A DNA stretch of 64,000 nt from an uncultured Pseudomonadota bacterium. GTDB taxonomy: Bacteria > Pseudomonadota > Gammaproteobacteria > Ga0077536. The position numbers were made by a program, and so were the translations under genes. The stretch spans positions 1 to 64,000 of the forward strand of contig CAIKBL010000017.1 in assembly GCA_903825645.1 (NCBI GenBank), in the 5' to 3' direction. The number at the start of each line of letters is the position of its first letter. Positions within the stretch are counted from its first letter, which is position 1. The notes below the pieces were generated by a model. The model was not told the origin of the DNA, searched no databases, and was given only the letters and a program-made list of their open reading frames with translations. Positions 59,428-64,000 of this stretch are shown piece after piece.

Positions 59428-60282
59428 TTAGCCTTTTAAAAACCGCAGATGCAAGGCGTTGAAGGTGACCGGATCTTCAAACTGCGGCCAATGACCGCAC
59501 CCTTTCATCAGCGCAAATTGGGCATTCGGGACAAGACTCGTAATCCGCTCGCCAACCTCAACCGCCGCCGTAGGATCTTTATCTGTCCAGAGCACCAAGG
59601 TTGGGATTCTGATCCCGCGCCATTCATCGTCAGTCAGGTTGTTGCGTGAACGAATATCGGCCTCTTGCAGACAAAGAATATGCGGCATCGCCTCACGCAT
59701 TCCGGGCCCCTGATAAATCGCCTGCCGACACGCAATCAGATCCTCGGTCACGGTCGCCGGGTCTGCCATTAGCCACTCCAACCGCGTTTTCACTGCATCC
59801 CACGTCGGGTTGTTAACCGCCGCTAGCGTGAGTGTCTTGATCCGCTGCATGACTTCGAGATTCATGGTCGCGCCACCGGTGGTGTTCAGCACGATTCGGG
59901 AAACTCGCGACGGATATTTGAGCGCAAAACGAGCGGCTACCCAACCGCCGAGAGATTCTCCGGAGAGCCGGATCTGGCTGAAGCCAAGCGTATCCATTAC
60001 GGCACGTACATGCTCGACGTAGATGTCAATTTCATAGGGCTGCGCGGGCTTATCGCTGTAGCCATGTCCGACCAAATCGATCGCATAGGTATTAAAGTGA
60101 TCCCCATGCTCGAGGAGGTTGCGGGCATAACATTCTGCGTGACCTCCCGTACCGTGAAGCAGGATTAGCGGCGGCAGATCGGGAGTGCCCGCATGGAGGT
60201 AGCGGGTGCGGATACCATCAGCCGAGAGATAACCCTGCGCAAAAGAACCGGCGCGAAGATCGTTCCAGAAACTTTTATTCAT
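59428..60282 (-). CDS. Alpha/beta hydrolase, MhpC-like meta-cleavage product hydrolase
   Basis: The 284-residue protein has the alpha/beta-hydrolase elements of C-C hydrolases: LLHGTGGHAECY (oxyanion), AIDLVGHGYSD, the nucleophile Ser110 in LSGESLGGWVA (same number as in MhpC), TLVLWTDKDPTAAVEV (Asp) and MKGCGHWPQFEDP (catalytic His). Such enzymes split the ring-cleavage product (a 2-hydroxy-6-oxo-hexadienoate) hydrolytically. It starts by overlapping the upstream monooxygenase stop by 4 nt and precedes the dioxygenase gene. Confidence 0.9.
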   Translation of the reverse strand: MNKSFWNDLRAGSFAQGYLSADGIRTRYLHAGTPDLPPLILLHGTGGHAECYARNLLEHGDHFNTYAIDLVGHGYSDKPAQPYEIDIYVEHVRAVMDTLGFSQIRLSGESLGGWVAARFALKYPSRVSRIVLNTTGGATMNLEVMQRIKTLTLAAVNNPTWDAVKTRLEWLMADPATVTEDLIACRQAIYQGPGMREAMPHILCLQEADIRSRNNLTDDEWRGIRIPTLVLWTDKDPTAAVEVGERITSLVPNAQFALMKGCGHWPQFEDPVTFNALHLRFLKG

Positions 60283-61733
60283 AATCCCCCCAGGAATCTG
60301 TCCAACTGGTCTGTGTAATATTGCTTGCGCCCATATTCACGCTGGATCCCCGAAAGGAGGGCGCCACGCTCACCTGCATAATTCATTTCGTACAACTCAT
60401 GACGCGCACCAAATGCACTGCCACAAATATCCCAGGCAAGTTTAAAAATTTTGGCTTTGTCTAACCCGGAGACTCCTGCACCACGCAGTGATTTTTCGAG
60501 CACCTCACCAATAGGAGAAGAAAATTCAGAGAGCGTGACAGGCAGCTGTATCAGCCCTCCTCCGCCTACACGCTTAAGCATGTCGACAAGCTTCGGATAA
60601 TAAATGGGCCCCAGCGCGCGTCCCGCCTGTAGCGCGAACAAATCGGGGTACATCACGCCGTTTTCGGGATCGACGGTCGCCTGCGCCTCAGCTGATCGCG
60701 TGGTGTTGCGGATGACCTCGACGCAGGCGACCGCCTCTCCCAACATTTCCATCATATCGCTCTTCTGCGCCAATCCGGAAATCTCTGTCATACGCAAAAT
60801 GAGCGCGTAGACAAAGCCTAGTTTTGCTTCGAGCCTAGAATTCGTTTGATGCGCTGTCATCTCCCGCATTCTGGAATCTTTATACATACGATTAAGGAGA
60901 TGGATATCTTCATGAAGAAATACGCGGTCCCAAGGCACCAACACGTGATCGAACACGACTGTCGCATCAAGCTCATCGAATTGGGACGACAACGGATGGT
61001 CGCCGCGTGCGCCACCGACCGCGGCGAAAGATGGACGGCACAACGTCTTCAGTCCCTTAGTGTTCATCGGGATGGCGAACACGTTCGCATAGGCCTCTTC
61101 CCCTGGCAGAAAACTCGGGGGGAAAGGCCATACTAGAATTTCATCTGCATAGGGTGCAGAAGTTGCGATTCGTTTGATGCCGTGGACAATCAGGCCATCG
61201 GCAGTACGGTCGACGACTCGCAGGGGAATATTGGGATCTTCCTGTAGATGACGCGGTTTGCCTTTATCAAGCTGAGGATCAAGTAAGGCATGTGTCAGAT
61301 ACAGATCATGCGTCGCCACGTGTCTATAGTAGTTCACGATCGCTTCCGCCCGAGCTGGCGCGCAGGCCGCAAAAAAACTTTGTTTGGCCGCCAACGCCAT
61401 CACCATGGCATTCAAAAAATCGGGACTGCGCCCCATCATCCCGCAGGTCGCCTCTGCCCAGATGAGATATGCCTCGCGTTTCAGCCGCAACTGCTCGCGG
61501 GTGCGGGGGATCTCGAAAGGTCGCGCTATCCGCTGACCTAACCCCGGACACTCCACGGAGAGAATATCCCGGAAACGCGGCTCATGCTGGAGATCGTAGA
61601 GTCTCGCGGTGGAATGGGCCGCCGCCGCCATTGGAGCAAAGGTCGTGACGTTGTCGACTCGCTTACCGTCGTACCACACCTCTCGTCCATCATTCAGTCC
61701 CGCCAGAAATTCTTGACCCGTTCTCACTGTCAC
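60279..61733 (-). CDS. Flavin-dependent aromatic hydroxylase oxygenase component (HpaB-like)
   Basis: The 484-residue protein belongs to the HpaB/PvcC family (ACAD-fold, reduced FAD): RTGQEFLAGLNDGREVWYDGKRV at the N-terminus, LQEDPNIPLRVVDRTADGLIVHGIKRIATSAPYADEILVWPF, DHVLVPWDRVFLHEDI, and LGEAVACVEVIRNTTRSAEAQ. Such enzymes hydroxylate phenols to catechols and need a separate flavin reductase (HpaC type), which is not visible in the window. GTG 61733 is preceded by GGAGAAG. It is the first gene of the meta-cleavage operon and diverges from a GntR regulator gene. Confidence 0.9.
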   Translation of the reverse strand: MTVRTGQEFLAGLNDGREVWYDGKRVDNVTTFAPMAAAAHSTARLYDLQHEPRFRDILSVECPGLGQRIARPFEIPRTREQLRLKREAYLIWAEATCGMMGRSPDFLNAMVMALAAKQSFFAACAPARAEAIVNYYRHVATHDLYLTHALLDPQLDKGKPRHLQEDPNIPLRVVDRTADGLIVHGIKRIATSAPYADEILVWPFPPSFLPGEEAYANVFAIPMNTKGLKTLCRPSFAAVGGARGDHPLSSQFDELDATVVFDHVLVPWDRVFLHEDIHLLNRMYKDSRMREMTAHQTNSRLEAKLGFVYALILRMTEISGLAQKSDMMEMLGEAVACVEVIRNTTRSAEAQATVDPENGVMYPDLFALQAGRALGPIYYPKLVDMLKRVGGGGLIQLPVTLSEFSSPIGEVLEKSLRGAGVSGLDKAKIFKLAWDICGSAFGARHELYEMNYAGERGALLSGIQREYGRKQYYTDQLDRFLGGL

Positions 61734-61942
61734 GTGGCTTCTCCAGACAAATTATTTTTGAGATGAATCTTGCCGTTCTCTCGGAACAGACAAAATCGCA
61801 ACCTTGGGAGCGCCATCGGGCGCACCGGACCGGCGTCGTCGCCACCGCATCATCCCAAGTATGCGTTACCCGCTCGCCGTCTCGGCAGCGGACTGGCACG
61901 TAAAATAAAAACGAAGTGGGCTCGCTGCGTGCTCTTATGTTG

Positions 61943-61962
61943 CATACTAATATATTAGTATG
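61943..61962. promoter_or_regulatory. Perfect 20-bp palindrome, probable GntR operator
   Basis: CATACTAATATATTAGTATG is an exact inverted repeat with no spacer. It lies in the intergenic region between the meta-cleavage operon and the GntR gene, 42 nt upstream of the regulator's likely ATG (62005). FadR/GntR proteins bind short AT-containing palindromes with GT/AC half-site contacts, so this is the best candidate for the regulator's own site, controlling both directions. It extends into a false start codon at 61960. Confidence 0.6.
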
Positions 61963-62004
61963 TCAATATCGATTCTTAAAAAAAGCTGCAAAGGATTTAC
62001 CGTC

Positions 62005-62727
62005 ATGTCCGGCTCCGCTCAAGGCGCTTCATCCGTATGGTCCGTGCTCCCGGGTAGGGTCACCTCCGGGGCGCGTGCGCAGGCCGTCTATACCGCGTTG
62101 CTGGAGGAGCTGCTGGAAGGCGATTTGCAACCCGACGATTGGCTGTCGGTAGTGGACATTGCCGAGCGGATGGCTTGTAGCAGAGCACCGGTAATGGAAG
62201 CCATTAAACGTCTGGCGAGCGAGGGTTTCGTGACTATTTTCCCGCAGGTAGGCTGTCGCGTGACCATGCCGAATCCTGCCGAAGTCGGTGATTTCTTCCG
62301 AGTATTCGCCGCCGTCGAAGGCTGTGTAGCTCGGCTGGCCGCTGAAAGGCGGACCGCAGTTGATCTCGAGGAATTCGAACTGGCCTGGACACAGATGGCG
62401 CGCCTGCTACGCAACGCGGGCGGACCGACGGCAAGCGACCCCGTCTACCGCCGAACCAACATTCTATTTCACAAACAAATCCACCGCATGGCCCATGGGC
62501 ACAGCGCCAGTCAAATCGCCGCGGCACTGTGGGAACGCAGCGATTTCTACATCAAGGTCGCCTTTGGCTCCCTGTACTTTTCGAGACGCGTGAAAGATGC
62601 TCACGAGAGCATCCGGAATGCCATAATCGAAGGAGATCCGGATATAGCAGAGTCCGCAGTGGTGGAACATCTTCGCACGGTCGGCGTCGAGGTCAGCCGG
62701 CGCCTGCGCGAGCTGTCATCCTGTTGA
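62005..62727 (+). CDS. GntR-family transcriptional regulator (FCD/FadR subgroup)
   Basis: The 240-residue regulator has an N-terminal winged helix (QAVYTALLEELLEGDLQPDDWLSVVDIAERMACSRAPVMEAIKRLASEGFVTIFPQVGCRVTMP) and a C-terminal FCD-type all-helical ligand domain with FRVFAAVEGCVARLAAERR, RTNILFHKQIHRMA and DAHESIRNAIIEGDPDIAESAVVEHLR. The His residues of this domain often bind a metal and a small acid. ATG 62005 is chosen because AAAGGAT lies upstream and the earlier ATG 61960 sits inside the palindrome. It likely represses the divergent meta-cleavage operon in the absence of a pathway metabolite. Confidence 0.9.
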   Translation: MSGSAQGASSVWSVLPGRVTSGARAQAVYTALLEELLEGDLQPDDWLSVVDIAERMACSRAPVMEAIKRLASEGFVTIFPQVGCRVTMPNPAEVGDFFRVFAAVEGCVARLAAERRTAVDLEEFELAWTQMARLLRNAGGPTASDPVYRRTNILFHKQIHRMAHGHSASQIAAALWERSDFYIKVAFGSLYFSRRVKDAHESIRNAIIEGDPDIAESAVVEHLRTVGVEVSRRLRELSSC

Positions 62728-62739
62728 GCCAATGCCTCC

Positions 62740-63654
62740 TTACAGCAACGCCCGTCCGTGATAGTTGAGAAAATCTATCGCGGTGTTCCGGGGTCGCTCG
62801 AGCATGGGGCAATGGCCCATATACGGCATGATACGAATGGTGACATTGGGGAGTAGCTTCTTCAGCACCGCGGCACCGGATACGTCGAGGACGCGATCGT
62901 CATCCCCCCAGACGATAAAGGCTGGGGTGGCGAGTCCTTCGAGCCGTGACTCGAGCGTAACGGGCTCAGCAAATAATTCATTGAAAATCTTGGTGTTGAA
63001 TTCACAGTCCCGCATCGCCCGGTGACGCCAAATGCGGCGGAACTCCCCTGGTAGGAAGGGTGCCTTGGCGAAAAGCATACCGTAGAGACGTTTTGCGGTG
63101 ACTTCGGAATCGACCAGCAAAAGATTGTCGCCGCGCGCCAGCATCGCAAGGAATTCGCTCGGCGCAGCAGAGCCCACACCGGCAGGCGCTAGCAACCACA
63201 AACTCAGAACCGAATCAGGTGCATGCTGGGCATACATCGCCGCTAAATAGCCGCCCATGGAATTGCCGCCAAGATGAAAACGGGCGAGCCCTAACCCTGC
63301 GACGAACTGGCCGAGCCGCGTTAGCTGTTGCTCCAAATCATAGCGAGCGTCGGACAACCGTGAACTTTCGCCGAAGCCCGGCAGGTCGGGCACAATGACC
63401 CTAAAATGCGGTGTCAGGTGTTTCGATATCTGACTCCAATGGTCTTTGTCGGCACCGAATCCATGTAGCAAGAGCAGCGGCTCACCCTGTCCGCCTTCCA
63501 AGTAGATCACGCGATGCCCGTCCACCGTGATTTCCCGGCGCTCAAGACCTGCGGCACGACGCTGAAGGCGCGCCGCCAAATCGAACAAAGGTTCGGGGAA
63601 AAGGCGGTAGCCCAAATAAGTCGCTGCAGCGATGAGTAGCAAAAGGCCCAACAT
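62740..63654 (-). CDS. Membrane-anchored alpha/beta hydrolase
   Basis: The 304-residue protein starts with a hydrophobic helix (MLGLLLLIAAATYLGYRLF) that may anchor it, followed by an alpha/beta-hydrolase domain: LLLLHGFGADKDHWSQI, VIVPDLPGFGES, the nucleophile in LGGNSMGGYLAAMYAQHAP, VWGDDDRVLDVS (Asp) and MPYMGHCPMLERP (catalytic His). It resembles lipase/esterase-type hydrolases. CAGGAG lies upstream of ATG 63654; the longer frame extends through unrelated sequence and is rejected. It is convergent with the GntR gene, 12 nt apart. Confidence 0.87.
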   Translation of the reverse strand: MLGLLLLIAAATYLGYRLFPEPLFDLAARLQRRAAGLERREITVDGHRVIYLEGGQGEPLLLLHGFGADKDHWSQISKHLTPHFRVIVPDLPGFGESSRLSDARYDLEQQLTRLGQFVAGLGLARFHLGGNSMGGYLAAMYAQHAPDSVLSLWLLAPAGVGSAAPSEFLAMLARGDNLLLVDSEVTAKRLYGMLFAKAPFLPGEFRRIWRHRAMRDCEFNTKIFNELFAEPVTLESRLEGLATPAFIVWGDDDRVLDVSGAAVLKKLLPNVTIRIMPYMGHCPMLERPRNTAIDFLNYHGRALL

Positions 63655-63909
63655 AAGTAGCTCCTGAGGGGGCAGTGGTGTCCAGTATAGACGCCAACGC
63701 CCAACTACCCCAGAGATGAGGTAGGGGCGCGGTCTGCGGCAGTAGCCGATGGCAAGTATATCCGCCGGAGTTAACGGAAGTCCGGGTACACGACAACGAC
63801 GTTTTTGTCGAAATTCATCCACGCCAGAGGCGCCCCAATTTGGCTGGACGTTTGTTATTGCAATGGCAATGCGATTGACAGGAACGGTGTGGAGCACTAT
63901 AAAGACGAC

Positions 63910-63937
63910 TTGATTATTGCAGTGCAGCAAATATTCT
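63910..63937 (+). promoter_or_regulatory. Possible promoter of the gene at the right window edge
   Basis: TTGATT (63910-63915), a 16-nt spacer and TATTCT (63932-63937) make a plausible sigma-70 promoter about 45 nt upstream of the last gene's start. An imperfect inverted repeat (ATTATTGCAG ... CTGCATAAT, 63913-63944) overlaps it and could be a regulator site. Confidence 0.35.
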
Positions 63938-63982
63938 GCATAATCCCTTCATAGCCACGCCGACTTCCAAGGAGGATTGATC

Positions 63983-64000
63983 ATGACTTCTACCGCCAAA
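63983..64000 (+). CDS. Start of an unidentified gene (partial, cut by window edge)
   Basis: Only six codons are present (MTSTAK). The start is supported by AAGGAGG seven nt upstream, a near-perfect ribosome-binding site. Nothing can be said about the product. Confidence 0.6.

Noticed and set aside
1-64000. CRISPR array, insertion sequence transposase or riboswitch
   Set aside because: No regularly spaced repeats, no transposase motif and no recognisable riboswitch fold were seen; the only mobility signals are those at tRNA-Arg.

Overview
The window looks like a chromosomal segment of a GC-rich proteobacterium, most likely an uncultured gammaproteobacterium. A slyX gene, GNAT/tyrosine-integrase remnants at a tRNA-Arg gene, RND and MATE exporters and a SpoIIE/RsbW/STAS partner-switching module point that way; this placement is inference. 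Most of the coding capacity is catabolic: four luciferase-like (LLM) flavin monooxygenases, three Baeyer-Villiger-type FAD monooxygenases, two cytochromes P450, two class III CoA-transferase-family enzymes, a thiolase, two acyl-CoA dehydrogenases, two crotonase-fold enzymes, a MaoC-type double-hotdog hydratase and a meta-cleavage operon. The organism probably degrades cyclic, terpenoid-, sterol- or aromatic-type substrates through CoA thioesters.

Layout. 1-5.9 kb: the tail of a SpoIIE phosphatase, an oppositely oriented GPP34-STAS-RsbW operon, a small secreted protein, and a signalling gene (REC-PAS-GGDEF / HisKA-HATPase / REC-REC-Hpt) broken across three frames. 6.2-11.8 kb: two LLM monooxygenases around a RuBisCO-like protein plus cupin pair, which suggests a methylthioadenosine-to-isoprenoid shunt, and an acetoacetate-decarboxylase-like gene. 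12-17.4 kb: alpha-methylacyl-CoA racemase, a P450cam-like P450, a thiolase-like protein and a second P450. 17.5-22.3 kb: a tungsten aldehyde oxidoreductase operon (4Fe-4S subunit, AOR, MoaD-like) with a divergent group of rhodanese and small proteins. 22.7-30 kb: BVMO, Rieske ferredoxin, LLM, SDR, acyl-CoA ligase, MaoC and ABM genes in series. 30-41.3 kb: diguanylate cyclase, envelope proteins, RND exporter, alcohol dehydrogenase, BVMO, MATE, mandelate-racemase homologue and slyX. 41.5-52.6 kb: HIBCH-like hydrolase, HCCA isomerase, BVMO, CoA transferase, an acyl-CoA dehydrogenase pair, glutaminase and a sterol-desaturase-type protein.

52.9-56.6 kb is an accretion and decay zone at tRNA-Arg(ACG). 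It holds a displaced tRNA 3'-end duplication, a nonsense-riddled integrase, ordered degenerate repeats, a ParE/RelE-type toxin-antitoxin pair, a frameshifted brnT with intact brnA, and an acyl-CoA dehydrogenase stub. 56.7-64 kb: an LLM enzyme, enoyl-CoA hydratase and an HpaB-like/MhpC-like/MhpB-like meta-cleavage operon divergent from a GntR regulator with a perfect 20-bp palindrome, then a membrane-anchored hydrolase and the first codons of another gene.

The observations most worth a second look are the RuBisCO-like/cupin locus, the AOR-MoaD-rhodanese neighbourhood, the GPP34 partner-switching operon and the tRNA-Arg accretion site. Functions come from reading motifs by eye; no database search was run.
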